Assembly (NCBI RefSeq): GCF_024448895.1
Contig: NZ_JAMOIC010000006.1
Location: 186,001 to 250,000, forward strand
Direction of reading: 5' to 3'
DNA length: 64,000 nt
Source: Stutzerimonas stutzeri
GTDB lineage: Bacteria > Pseudomonadota > Gammaproteobacteria > Pseudomonadales > Pseudomonadaceae
A program made the position numbers and the translations under genes. The notes under the pieces are model-generated. The model did no database searches. It was not told the origin of the DNA and saw only the letters and a list, made by a program, of their open reading frames with translations. Positions 1-8,582 of this stretch are shown here, one piece after another. The first letter of the stretch is position 1. Each line of letters begins with the position of its first letter.

Positions 1-921
1 GATGAGTGCTTTTGGAACTTCGATCGGATTCGCGCTTACAAGCCCTTCCATGACCTGGTTCTTGACCTTGGTCTTGATGGCCTGACGCAGTTCTCGCTCC
101 ATGTTCTTCTTCACTTCAGCACGGAAGCCTTCGAGGCCACCTTCCTGAACGCCGAATTGTGAAAAGAATTCCTCATTCAGCTCTGGCAGCTTAGGAGCTT
201 CAACGCTGTTCACAGTGACTGTAAATTCGGCAGTTTTGCCAGCCAGATCGAGGTTCTGGTAATCCTCGGGGAAAGCCGGGTTGATCACTCGCTCTTCACC
301 AGCCGTTGCACCAACCAAGGCCGATTCGAAGCCTGGGATCATGCGGCCGGAGCCAAGTACAAGCTGAGTACCTTGTGCCGAGCCACCTGCAAAGGCCTCA
401 CCGTCGATCTTGCCGACGAAGTCGATGTTCAGCTGATCGCCGTCTTCAGCCGCGCGATCGGCTTTCTCGTAACGAGTGTTCTGCTTGCGCAGGATTTCGA
501 GCATGTTATCTACGTCGGAGTCCGCCACTTCGGCCTCCAGACGCTCGACTTCAATGGCGTCAAGACCAGCAACTTTGAACTCAGGGAATACTTCGAAAGT
601 GGCAATGTATTCGAGGTCCTTGCCCTTCTCGAACACTTTAGGCTCGACTGCTGGCGCGCCAGCCGGATTCAGCTTTTCGGCAACTACTGCTTCGTAGAAG
701 GTAGCCTGGATCAGATCGCCCAACGCTTCCTGGCGTGCAGCCGCTTCGTAGCGCTGGCGGATTACGCTCATCGGCACCTTGCCGGGACGGAAGCCTGGGA
801 TCTTTGCACGACTGGCGGTCTGTTGCAGACGCTTGTTGACTTCGGTCTCGATGCGCTCGACCGGCACGCCAATGGTCATGCGGCGCTCAAGAGCGGAGGT
901 GCTTTCAACAGAAACTTGCAT
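1..921 (-). CDS. tig: Trigger factor, ribosome-associated chaperone (partial, C-terminus beyond window)
   Basis: Trigger factor binds the ribosomal exit tunnel and chaperones nascent chains; it also has a peptidyl-prolyl isomerase domain. The first 307 residues are present, starting MQVSVES. The ribosome-binding signature GFRPGK is at residues 43-48, and the FKBP-like isomerase domain lies at about 155-240 ([21 protein letters not shown]). The family is about 430 residues long, so roughly 125 residues of the chaperone arm lie beyond base 1. The start ATG is preceded on the minus strand by an AGGA-type ribosome binding site. The clpP-clpX-lon genes usually follow tig in pseudomonads and would be expected to the left of the window. 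Identity is secure. Confidence 0.97.
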   Translation of the reverse strand, partial: MQVSVESTSALERRMTIGVPVERIETEVNKRLQQTASRAKIPGFRPGKVPMSVIRQRYEAAARQEALGDLIQATFYEAVVAEKLNPAGAPAVEPKVFEKGKDLEYIATFEVFPEFKVAGLDAIEVERLEAEVADSDVDNMLEILRKQNTRYEKADRAAEDGDQLNIDFVGKIDGEAFAGGSAQGTQLVLGSGRMIPGFESALVGATAGEERVINPAFPEDYQNLDLAGKTAEFTVTVNSVEAPKLPELNEEFFSQFGVQEGGLEGFRAEVKKNMERELRQAIKTKVKNQVMEGLVSANPIEVPKALI

Positions 922-1156
922 GGATTTTCCTCGTTGCACAGACATAAGCCGGCGTTCCGGCCCCAGAATGGGCAAGCATTCTAGTGGCTCGTACCAGAGA
1001 AGTCACCCTGCCTCTAAGGCCGGTTCGCTCTGGCACCGCCGATTCTTAGTTGTGTGATGCCAACGAAAGGCAAGACGCCGAAGACCTGGACTATTCTTGA
1101 ACACAGCCTTGGCATGCCATGTCAACTACCCCGCACTGTTCGCTATGATCAGCTCC

Positions 1157-1558
1157 ATGACTGCATCGGTACAAATTCGCCAGCCCTGCCCTCCTGCCGC
1201 TTGTATCTGTGGCCGCGCGGAGCTTTCGGATATCGCTGAAAGCGATCTAAGAATTCTTCGCCTGACGCGGCATGAGGAAGGACGCTTGATCGAGCGGTTG
1301 GAAAATCTGGCTAGCCTCGAAGACCTCGAGCACATGCAGCTGCAGCTCTATCAAAAGCTGGGCATCCGGCTCGCAGTGTCGCCGGGCTCGACCGAAGTGC
1401 GCAGCATGCGAGGGATCCGTATCGAACTGGCCGAACTTCCAGGGCTGTGCAGAAAAACCCGCCAAGCCATTCCCGCTGCTATCAGGCGGGCCATGGAGAG
1501 ACGCCCGGAGATTGCCTACAACCTGCTGAATGCGCATGACCTGCTGCGTGATGCCTGA
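1157..1558 (+). CDS. Conserved hypothetical protein with N-terminal cysteine cluster
   Basis: A 133-residue protein of unknown function, resembling small uncharacterised proteins I recall from other pseudomonads. The N-terminus has a compact cysteine cluster (RQPCPPAACICGR), which could bind a metal but is unproven. The rest is predicted mainly helical and charged (LTRHEEGRLIERLENL, ending RRPEIAYNLLNAHDLLRDA). The start is uncertain: ATG at 1157 gives MTASVQIRQPCPP, ATG at 1145 adds four residues, and neither has a good Shine-Dalgarno. It lies divergent from tig with about 235 bases between them and stands alone. Coding is supported by codon use and the lack of a better overlapping frame. 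No function is assigned. Confidence 0.72.
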   Translation: MTASVQIRQPCPPAACICGRAELSDIAESDLRILRLTRHEEGRLIERLENLASLEDLEHMQLQLYQKLGIRLAVSPGSTEVRSMRGIRIELAELPGLCRKTRQAIPAAIRRAMERRPEIAYNLLNAHDLLRDA

Positions 1559-1841
1559 CCGTTATCGATCTAGCGATCAATACTCCGGCAATAGCGCTCG
1601 CCAATGCCTTCTGCGATAGTTGGCCGACCAGTCTCTTCCGACTGACACGCTGTTCACCCATAAGGTCTTCAGCGCCTTGGACGCCTCCTCGCTCGCCGCC
1701 TCCACCAGGTGCAGCCAGCTGCGTCGTATTCCGCGCTACCCGCGCGTCCCGATGGCTTACCCGCCCTCGCCGCCAGTCGTTGCGTACCATCGCCTGGCCG
1801 TTCGCCAATAAAACCAAGACTAATCCGAACAAGGACGCCTC
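1559..1841. other. Intergenic region upstream of the TRAP operon
   Basis: About 280 bases between the hypothetical gene and the TRAP binding protein. I see no convincing gene, RNA or strong hairpin. It must hold the promoter of the TRAP operon; the AAGGA just before the ATG at 1842 is the ribosome binding site. Confidence 0.5.
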
Positions 1842-2837
1842 ATGAAACTGACTCGCTGCCTAACCGCGTTGGCCGCTGCTGCCGCCCTGTCTGCAACATT
1901 CTCGGCTGCCGCTCGCGAATACTCCGTTTCCACCGTGCTTTCCGACGCCTTTCCATGGGGTCAAGCAGCGCAGAAATGGGCTGATCTCGTAGAGGAGCGC
2001 TCGAAAGGAGAAATCACTCTGCGCGTTTACCCAAACGCTCAGCTGGTCGCAGGCGACCAGACCAAAGAGTTTTCGGCCATGCGCTCCGGATTGATCGACA
2101 TGGCAGTCGGGTCGACCATCAACTGGTCGCCGCAGGTTCCGGAACTCAACCTGTTCTCCCTGCCCTTTCTGATGGCTGATAGCGCCGACCTCGACGCCAT
2201 AACTCAGGGCGAAGCCGGTAAGCAGGCATTTGCTGCCATCGAGAAGCGTGGAATCGTTCCGTTGGCATGGGGTGAGAACGGGTTTCGCGAGATATCCAAT
2301 TCCTCCAAGCCGGTGAAGATGCCTGCCGATCTGGCCGGCCTCAAAATCCGAGTAGTGGGTTCGCCACTGTTCCAGGACACCTTTACAGCATTGGGCGCAA
2401 ACCCGACTCAGATGAGCTGGGCGGATGCCAAGCCAGCCCTGACCACCGGCGCGGTCGACGGCCAGGAAAACCCGCTATCGGTCTTCGACGTAGCGCGCGT
2501 CGATCAGGTCGGCCAGAAGTACCTGACGCTCTGGCACTACATGGCTGACCCATTGGTTTTCGCGGTCAACCAGCGTGTCTGGAAAGAACTACCCGAAGGC
2601 GATAGAGAGATCCTCCGCCAGGCAGCCATCGATGCCGGTAAATGGGAAATCGAACTATCGCGGAACGCTGAGGCAAAGCGCCTGGAGGACATCCGCTCGC
2701 GTGGCGTGGAGGTGACCGAGTTGAACGATGAACAGCACGCGGCATTCGTCGAGGCAACACGCGTGGTGCATGAGAAATGGGCATCCAAGATCGGCACTGA
2801 ACTGCTCGAGGCCGCTCGCGCAGCGATCGCAGAGTAA
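1842..2837 (+). CDS. TRAP transporter periplasmic solute-binding protein, DctP family
   Basis: Periplasmic receptor of a tripartite ATP-independent transporter, which uses an ion gradient to import small carboxylates or related compounds. The 331 residues begin with a Sec signal peptide (MKLTRCLTALAAAAALSATFS, cleavage near residue 24). Family landmarks are the LKIRVVGSPLFQDTF segment, whose Arg normally salt-bridges the substrate carboxylate, and GAVDGQENP. An AAGGA ribosome binding site precedes the ATG. It is first in an operon with the small and large permeases (45-base gap, then a 11-base overlap). The substrate cannot be read from sequence; a carboxylated compound is the family default. 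Confidence 0.93.
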   Translation: MKLTRCLTALAAAAALSATFSAAAREYSVSTVLSDAFPWGQAAQKWADLVEERSKGEITLRVYPNAQLVAGDQTKEFSAMRSGLIDMAVGSTINWSPQVPELNLFSLPFLMADSADLDAITQGEAGKQAFAAIEKRGIVPLAWGENGFREISNSSKPVKMPADLAGLKIRVVGSPLFQDTFTALGANPTQMSWADAKPALTTGAVDGQENPLSVFDVARVDQVGQKYLTLWHYMADPLVFAVNQRVWKELPEGDREILRQAAIDAGKWEIELSRNAEAKRLEDIRSRGVEVTELNDEQHAAFVEATRVVHEKWASKIGTELLEAARAAIAE

Positions 2838-2881
2838 ACCGTGGCCCGGCGGCGCCACGTCGCCGGGATTCGAGGACATAC

Positions 2882-3358
2882 ATGAACAATCGACAGGACG
2901 CGCGCCTTGAGCGCGTACTGGCCACCGTGGCGCTGGTAATCATCGGACTGATCAGCCTTGCCAATGTGGTGGTTCGCTATTTCACCAACGCTTCGTTTGC
3001 CTTCACAGAAGAAATTTCCGTTTTTCTGTTGGTCATCCTGACCTTCGCAGGCGCCTCTGTAGCGATGCGCAGCAACAGGCATATCCGGATAGCGTTTCTT
3101 GAAAGGCTGTTTCCACGGCTTCGCACACCGCTGATCCTGTTGCAATGGCTCGCCAGCGTTCTGGTGCTGGGCCTGGTGCTCTGGTATGGCGGGCATTTCG
3201 CGTTTGAAGAATATCAATGGGAATCCGAATCACCGGGACTTGGCCTGCCTAACTGGTGGTATGTGGTCTGGCTGCCATTTCTGGCGCTTTTAATGTTGGT
3301 GCGTTTGACGCAAATGACAGTGGACCGGCTCCGCGGGAGGCTGTCAGATGAGCCCTGA
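2882..3358 (+). CDS. TRAP transporter small permease, DctQ family
   Basis: Small integral membrane subunit of the TRAP transporter, required with the large subunit for translocation. It has 158 residues and four predicted transmembrane helices, starting with LATVALVIIGLISLANVVVR. The family hallmark FTEEISVFLLVILTF and the following MRSNRHIRI loop are present. Its 3' end overlaps the start of the DctM gene by 11 bases, indicating translational coupling. A GAGG-type site precedes the ATG. Confidence 0.93.
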   Translation: MNNRQDARLERVLATVALVIIGLISLANVVVRYFTNASFAFTEEISVFLLVILTFAGASVAMRSNRHIRIAFLERLFPRLRTPLILLQWLASVLVLGLVLWYGGHFAFEEYQWESESPGLGLPNWWYVVWLPFLALLMLVRLTQMTVDRLRGRLSDEP

Positions 3359-4643
3359 TTTCTGGATGCTCGCCAGCTTCCTGGCTCTGTTGGTCATTGG
3401 CGTACCGGTTGCTTTTTCCCTCGCACTTTCGGGCGCCGTCGGCATTCTTGCGGGGCTTTCACCGGACATGCTTGCCACCCTTGGCACCAATACCTACAAC
3501 GGAGTCGCCAAATACCCACTCATCGCCATCCCGCTCTTCATTCTTACCGGGCTGGTATTCGAGAAATCCGGGGTCGCACTGCGGCTGGTGCGCTTTGCCC
3601 AGGCGTTGATAGGGCCGCGACATGGCGGCTTGGCGATGGTCGCGATTCTGGTATGCCTGATCATGGGCGGAATGAGTGGGTCGGGACCGGCGGATGCCGC
3701 AGCGGTTGCCATGGTGATGCTTCCAAGCATGACCAAGGCCGGCTACCCCAAGCCATTCTCGGCGACCCTTATTGCCGCATCGGCTTCTACCGCCATCCTT
3801 ATCCCACCGTCGATTGCGCTGATTCTCTACTCCATCGTCGTGCCCGGTGTCGATCTGCGCGCCTTGTTCGCAGCGGGCTTGTTCCCAGGCATCATCGCCG
3901 GCATGGTCCTGCTGCTGCCAGCCTGGCTACTGGCGCGCCGCTACGGCTGGGAGAACCCGGAAGGCGCTGAACGGCCACCGCTTAGCGAAAGCTTTCGTCA
4001 GGCGCTTCCAGCGCTTTTCGCTCCAGTTCTAATTCTCGGCGGCCTGCGCAGCGGCCTGTTCACGCCCACCGAAGCGGCCGTAGCTGGCGTTACCTACGGT
4101 GTAGTCATCGGGCTGTTCGTGACCCGTGAACTGGACTGGCGCAACCTCTGGAGGCTTTGCGGCGAGGCAGCAGTAATTTCCGGCGTGGTCATGCTGATCA
4201 TTGCATTGGCCGGGATCTTTGCCTGGGCTGGCACGATGCTGGGAACCTTCCGTCATTTGGCCGAATGGCTGATTTCCCTCTCTGACAACGGGGCAGTGCT
4301 CCTGATATTGGTGATGGTCGCCGTGCTACTCGCCGGAATGCTGCTGGATGCGATCTCCATCTACCTGATCCTGATGCCGATCCTTATTCCTGTCATGCAG
4401 CATTTTGGATGGAATCCGGTCTGGTTCGGCATTCTGCTGGCTATGAACATCGCAATCGGCCAGTTCACACCGCCGGTGGCGATAAACCTGATGGTCACCG
4501 CCGAAGTTGCCAAGATCCGCCTGGAACAGACGGTGGGCTGGGCACTGCTATTCGTGGTGGTGATGGGGAGCGCGCTGGTGCTCGTCGCCGTATTCCCAGA
4601 GATCGCGCTTTGGTTGCCACGAGTTCTGGGATACGCCGTGTAG
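3348..4643 (+). CDS. TRAP transporter large permease, DctM family
   Basis: Large subunit (431 residues, about 12 membrane segments) that forms the ion-coupled elevator transport domain. Typical DctM features are visible: VGVPVAFSLALSGA at the N-terminus, the PLFILTG segment, the MSGSGPADAAAVAMVMLP helical hairpin and the IGQFTPPVAINLMV segment near the C-terminus. Its start lies inside the 3' end of the DctQ gene. The convergent oxidoreductase gene ends about 120 bases downstream. The substrate is unknown. Confidence 0.94.
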   Translation: MSPDFWMLASFLALLVIGVPVAFSLALSGAVGILAGLSPDMLATLGTNTYNGVAKYPLIAIPLFILTGLVFEKSGVALRLVRFAQALIGPRHGGLAMVAILVCLIMGGMSGSGPADAAAVAMVMLPSMTKAGYPKPFSATLIAASASTAILIPPSIALILYSIVVPGVDLRALFAAGLFPGIIAGMVLLLPAWLLARRYGWENPEGAERPPLSESFRQALPALFAPVLILGGLRSGLFTPTEAAVAGVTYGVVIGLFVTRELDWRNLWRLCGEAAVISGVVMLIIALAGIFAWAGTMLGTFRHLAEWLISLSDNGAVLLILVMVAVLLAGMLLDAISIYLILMPILIPVMQHFGWNPVWFGILLAMNIAIGQFTPPVAINLMVTAEVAKIRLEQTVGWALLFVVVMGSALVLVAVFPEIALWLPRVLGYAV

Positions 4644-4767
4644 GGGTTCCAATATCGCGAACACAGTTGAGCTGTCAACTGAGCCTGATGAGTGTGGCAG
4701 ACGATCCCGTATGGAGTTCGCCTGCCACGGGCCTTGAATCAACAGCCATCCGATGACGTCAAACCGT

Positions 4768-6003
4768 TCAGCTACCGATGGCCGCCAGCCCGACGGACTC
4801 ATAGCCGACCCCGGGAGTCGACGCCACTTTCGCCGCACGTTCTGCGCGTTGTTGCATGACGATATCCAGCGCGCGGCTCGGAAGAATGTCGATATCGTCA
4901 AACGTAATTAGTTGACCAGGCTCGACCGCTCTCTTTAGCGCAGTCTTCCTCAACAGGCCGATCGGAACATGATTCAGGTGTTGATCAAGCTTGAGCGCTT
5001 CGCCACGGAACTGGAAACCGCCTATCCCGCGCTCGATCAGCTCCCCTGCGCGCATGGCCCGCTTTGCGATGGCACCCACACCTAGAGTAGGAGCTGTGGA
5101 GTTGTTCAAGAGCACGCCTCCACCACCGAGCACTCGGCGCACAGTCTTGCCGACTTCAAGGGAGCAAAGGTGGAATGGCCGAACCAGCGTGTAATAAGGG
5201 CCGGGGCCAAGCTTGAAGTACTCGATGGCCGCGCGCTGATCATCGTCATGACGACAGACGAGGAATACACCGCCTGCAGGGTAGCCAGCAGGTATCACGT
5301 AATCCACGAACGGCTGGCCCAGCCTGTCCGCCATCATTCCGAGCAGGTTGCCTGTTTCGGTCAAGTTGGTAGACGCCAACCCTTGAAGGCCCTGCTGAGT
5401 AATGCTCGCACCCAGGCCATTCCCGACGATGACCTGCTCGATCTGCACCTTGGTGCCATCGGTGAACGACGTGGTTTGATCAACACTGATGCCCTGACGC
5501 TTCGCCCAATAAGCCATGTCCGCGGGCGAAGGATCATGATTCAGATAACCTTTCATGTTGCCGTAAACCAGTGGCTTGAAACCCATCATCAACGCTTCTT
5601 CATGCAGCGCTGCCAGGGATCCGGGCTGATCGCCCTCGGCCTCGGTGATAAATCCTTTTCCAGCCAGATAGGATCCGGTGGTGACCTGCAATTCGGCGTT
5701 AACGGTGACGACCTGCAAACCAGCCTCGAAGGCTCGCTCTATCACATCGGTCCCGTGGAAAACGTCCCCGCTGCATTCGACGATCACATCAGCATCAGCG
5801 ACCAGTTGATCGATGGAGTTCGTGAGTCGATCCGCCAGAGGAAAATCGCTGAAGGAATTGAGTGGGCGACGAGTCAGGACGTGACTTATTTCCATGTCCG
5901 GATAGTGGCCTTGGATCAACCGAATGAAGCAACGCGCGATCATTCCAGTGCCGGATACACCGATCTTCTTCTTGGCATGCAAGGTAGACATAAACGAATC
6001 CAT
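4768..6003 (-). CDS. NAD(P)-dependent oxidoreductase with C-terminal SAF domain (homoserine-dehydrogenase-like, COG4091 type)
   Basis: A 411-residue protein with an N-terminal Rossmann fold (GVSGTGMIAR, residues about 15-24), a central domain resembling the homoserine dehydrogenase family, and a C-terminal SAF-like region (LRKTALKRAVEPGQLITFDDI). This matches the proteins annotated as predicted homoserine dehydrogenases with SAF domain, several of which act in sugar or sugar-acid catabolism rather than threonine synthesis. The start is either ATG 6003 or the ATG four codons later at 5991; neither has a strong ribosome binding site. It is convergent with the TRAP operon. A shared substrate is possible but only inferred from proximity. 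Confidence 0.82.
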   Translation of the reverse strand: MDSFMSTLHAKKKIGVSGTGMIARCFIRLIQGHYPDMEISHVLTRRPLNSFSDFPLADRLTNSIDQLVADADVIVECSGDVFHGTDVIERAFEAGLQVVTVNAELQVTTGSYLAGKGFITEAEGDQPGSLAALHEEALMMGFKPLVYGNMKGYLNHDPSPADMAYWAKRQGISVDQTTSFTDGTKVQIEQVIVGNGLGASITQQGLQGLASTNLTETGNLLGMMADRLGQPFVDYVIPAGYPAGGVFLVCRHDDDQRAAIEYFKLGPGPYYTLVRPFHLCSLEVGKTVRRVLGGGGVLLNNSTAPTLGVGAIAKRAMRAGELIERGIGGFQFRGEALKLDQHLNHVPIGLLRKTALKRAVEPGQLITFDDIDILPSRALDIVMQQRAERAAKVASTPGVGYESVGLAAIGS

Positions 6004-6254
6004 TCAATGGGCAACGAGTGCTCTGACCGCCACGACAGGAAAAGATTTAGCAGGAAAGCGAAAAAGTCTGGCATTAAGCCATCTAACCGGACGCAGTCGA
6101 CTATTCGGCGGGCAATAGATAGCCAATAGCTAAGTGCCTGCTGGAAATAACTGCCAATTGAAAGTTTGTGCGAAGAGCAGCGAGCGACCGCGAACTCCGC
6201 CGTCAAGGATGCAGTGATGCAGGAAGCGGCATTGCACCGCTTCCTATAACGGCT

Positions 6255-6755
6255 CTATTTAAGGGTCGAAAGAGCACTGTCGTAATCAGGCTCGGAACCT
6301 ATCTCGGCTACCAGCTCGCTATGGAGCACCTGATCCTGCTCGTCCAAAACCACGACGGCGCGAGCGGACACACCTGCAAGCGGTCCGGTTGCGATCAGCA
6401 CGCCATAATCGTCCAGAAACTCCCGGCCGCGCATGGTCGACAAGTTGATCACGTTCTCCAGACCCTCTGCTCCGCAGAAGCGCTTCTGCGCAAACGGCAG
6501 GTCAGCCGATACGCATAGCACAACGGTATTGGCCAGGTCGTTTGCCTGAGCGTTGAACTTGCGAACCGACGTTGCGCAAGTCGGCGTGTCGATACTGGGG
6601 AAAATGTTCAAGATCTTGCGCTTGCCGGCATAACTGCTCAGCGAAACGTCGGCCAGGTCGCCGCCAACGAGGGTGAACGGCTTGGCTTTTTCTCCAGGCC
6701 GCGGAAAGTTGCCGGCGACCTTGATAGGGCTGCCCTTCAACGTAACTTCAGTCAT
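6255..6755 (-). CDS. tpx: Thiol peroxidase (atypical 2-Cys peroxiredoxin)
   Basis: Reduces hydrogen and lipid hydroperoxides with electrons from thioredoxin; this family is often periplasmic or cytoplasmic without a signal peptide. The protein is 166 residues, the usual length. The peroxidatic cysteine is C60 in [11 protein letters not shown] and the resolving cysteine is C94 in [12 protein letters not shown], equivalent to C61 and C95 of E. coli Tpx. The start ATG has an AGGAG site a few bases upstream. It follows the AgcS symporter gene but is separated from it by a hairpin at 6775-6801, so it probably has its own promoter or receives reduced readthrough. Confidence 0.96.
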   Translation of the reverse strand: MTEVTLKGSPIKVAGNFPRPGEKAKPFTLVGGDLADVSLSSYAGKRKILNIFPSIDTPTCATSVRKFNAQANDLANTVVLCVSADLPFAQKRFCGAEGLENVINLSTMRGREFLDDYGVLIATGPLAGVSARAVVVLDEQDQVLHSELVAEIGSEPDYDSALSTLK

Positions 6756-6774
6756 GCGAACTCCTATGAATCAG

Positions 6775-6801
6775 AGGGCCGCGAGAAAAGCTCGCGGCCC
6801 T
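6775..6801 (-). terminator. GC-rich hairpin between the AgcS gene and tpx
   Basis: A perfect 11-bp inverted repeat (AGGGCCGCGAG / CTCGCGGCCCT) with a 5-base loop sits just after the stop codon of the symporter gene. The T-tract after the stem is weak, so it may attenuate rather than fully terminate. Confidence 0.6.
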
Positions 6802-6806
6802 GTTGC

Positions 6807-8159
6807 TTATGCGACTTGCTTGCGTGCGAAATATTCTTTGGTCAACTTCACCACCACCGGACTCAACAGTAATAGCGAGATGAGGTTCGGAATCGCCATC
6901 AGCCCGTTGAGCGTATCGGCTAGCAGCCACGCGAAATCGAGCTGCGCAATGGCGCCAAACGGCACAGCCAGCACCCAGATAATACGGAATGGCCAGATGG
7001 CCTTGGTGCCGACCATGAACTCCCAGCACTTCTCGCCGAAGTAGCTCCAGCCAAGAATGGTGGTGAACGCGAAGACCACCAGCGCGATGGTCAGGAGCGC
7101 GCCACCAATTCCCGGCATGGCTTGCTCGAAGGCCGCGGCCGACAGAGCCGCCCCGCTCTCCCCACTGGTCCATACGCCGGAACAGATGATCGCTAGTCCG
7201 GTAATTGAGCAGATGATGATGGTATCGATGAATGTACCCATCATCCCGATCAGACCCGAGCGAACGGAGCTTTGAGTCGTACCGGCCGCCTGAGCGATAC
7301 CCGCGGTACCAAGGCCCGCCTCGTTGGAGAATATGCCGCGCGCGACACCGAAGCGTATCGCTGCCATGACCGCTGCGCCGGCAAAGCCGCCTGTGGCTGC
7401 GATCGGTGTAAAGGCATGGGTGAAGATCAGATCGAAGGCCGCGGGGATTTCCGATGCATTCACCACCAGCACCACAATGCCCGCGATGATGTAAGCCACG
7501 CACATGAACGGAACCAGTGCCGCGGCTACCTTGCCGATGCGCTTGATGCCGCCAAGGATGACAAGCCCGACGAACACCATGCTGACGATGCCGGTGAGCC
7601 AGAGCGGAACCGAAAAGGTAGCCTGCAGGGCAAGGGCCATACTGTTGACCTGAACCATATTGCCGATGCCGAATCCTGCGAAACCGCCGAAGATCGCGAA
7701 TGCACCGCCAAGCCACAGCCAGCGCTTGTGCAGGCCGTTCTTGATGGCATACATCGGGCCGCCCACATGCTCCCCGCGATCGTCTTTCTCGCGGTAATGA
7801 ACCGCCAGGACGACCTCGCAATACTTCGTGGCCATGCCGACCAGCGCCGTACACCACATCCAGAACAGCGCACCGGGACCGCCAAGGAAGATCGCGGTGG
7901 CAACACCGGCAATATTACCGGTACCTACTGTTGCAGCCAGGCAGGTCATCAATGCCTGGAACGGACTGATTTCTCCCGTTGCCTCGTCACCCTTGGTGCG
8001 ACCGCGCCAAATCAGTGCGAAACCGGTGCCGATACGCACCAGCGGCATGAACTTGAGCATGACCATCAGGAAAAGGCCGGTACCGAGAATCAGCACCAGC
8101 ATTGGAGGGCCCCAGACGAGACCGTTGACGCTATTTACCAGGTTTTGCAGGAATTCCAT
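6807..8159 (-). CDS. Sodium:alanine/glycine symporter, AgcS family
   Basis: Inner-membrane amino-acid:cation symporter of 450 residues with about ten hydrophobic segments. It contains the AgcS signatures: the stretch from ISPFQALMTCLAATVGTGNIAG, followed by GPGALFWMWCTALVGMATKY, and the NEAGLGTAG segment (part of the conserved substrate and Na+ site). Relatives transport L- or D-alanine and glycine with Na+. The 420-base upstream region holds no recognisable glycine riboswitch, although such elements often precede agcS genes in other bacteria. A 6-bp hairpin at 8198-8212 lies in the predicted 5' leader. Confidence 0.93.
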   Translation of the reverse strand: MEFLQNLVNSVNGLVWGPPMLVLILGTGLFLMVMLKFMPLVRIGTGFALIWRGRTKGDEATGEISPFQALMTCLAATVGTGNIAGVATAIFLGGPGALFWMWCTALVGMATKYCEVVLAVHYREKDDRGEHVGGPMYAIKNGLHKRWLWLGGAFAIFGGFAGFGIGNMVQVNSMALALQATFSVPLWLTGIVSMVFVGLVILGGIKRIGKVAAALVPFMCVAYIIAGIVVLVVNASEIPAAFDLIFTHAFTPIAATGGFAGAAVMAAIRFGVARGIFSNEAGLGTAGIAQAAGTTQSSVRSGLIGMMGTFIDTIIICSITGLAIICSGVWTSGESGAALSAAAFEQAMPGIGGALLTIALVVFAFTTILGWSYFGEKCWEFMVGTKAIWPFRIIWVLAVPFGAIAQLDFAWLLADTLNGLMAIPNLISLLLLSPVVVKLTKEYFARKQVA

Positions 8160-8582
8160 TCAAGGCACCCTTATTCATTATGTTAGACATCCTTGTCCGT
8201 GCGGGTCGCACGCCTTCCGCGCAGATCAGACTGGTACTGCACTGAACCCGCTTGCTTCTGACGACGACCCAGTAATACCCAGAACTTCACTGTGACGGGC
8301 ACTACCGGCAACCTGCAAGACCCATGCTAGAGCCATGCAAAGACCGCTTTGCAAGGAGCGACCGGGCGATCCTACCACCACCTTGCATGCTTGGCGCCAG
8401 CCCTGCAGACATCAAATTCGACACACCGCCAAAGCCGAAAAACGACTTGCCAGTCAGCAGTTGGTGCCTTAACGAGTTGCCGGTTACGTAAGCTGCTCAG
8501 CGTAGCCGACCGGCGCCAGCCCGCCAGGGTGATATGGAAATTTTCCAGAGCGTGGTCAAAGCGTTAACTGATGGCCTGATCA
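8160..8582. other. Intergenic region upstream of the AgcS gene
   Basis: About 420 bases without a convincing gene. Two palindromes are visible. CGTGCG-GGT-CGCACG at 8198-8212 lies about 40 bases before the symporter start and could be a leader hairpin. TGCAAAG-ACCG-CTTTGCA at 8336-8353 is a 7-bp inverted repeat that could be an operator. Neither has been tied to a known regulator. Confidence 0.45.

Noticed and set aside
922-1156. tRNA gene upstream of tig
   Set aside because: tRNA genes lie near tig in some pseudomonads, but no cloverleaf with a TTCRA-type T-loop could be found here.
5170-6129. Plus-strand open frame opposite the SAF-domain oxidoreductase
   Set aside because: Antisense shadow with no recognisable domain; the minus strand shows a Rossmann fold and SAF domain.
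8160-8582. Glycine riboswitch upstream of the AgcS gene
   Set aside because: Read on the minus strand, the leader lacks the conserved glycine-riboswitch segments; only short generic hairpins are visible.
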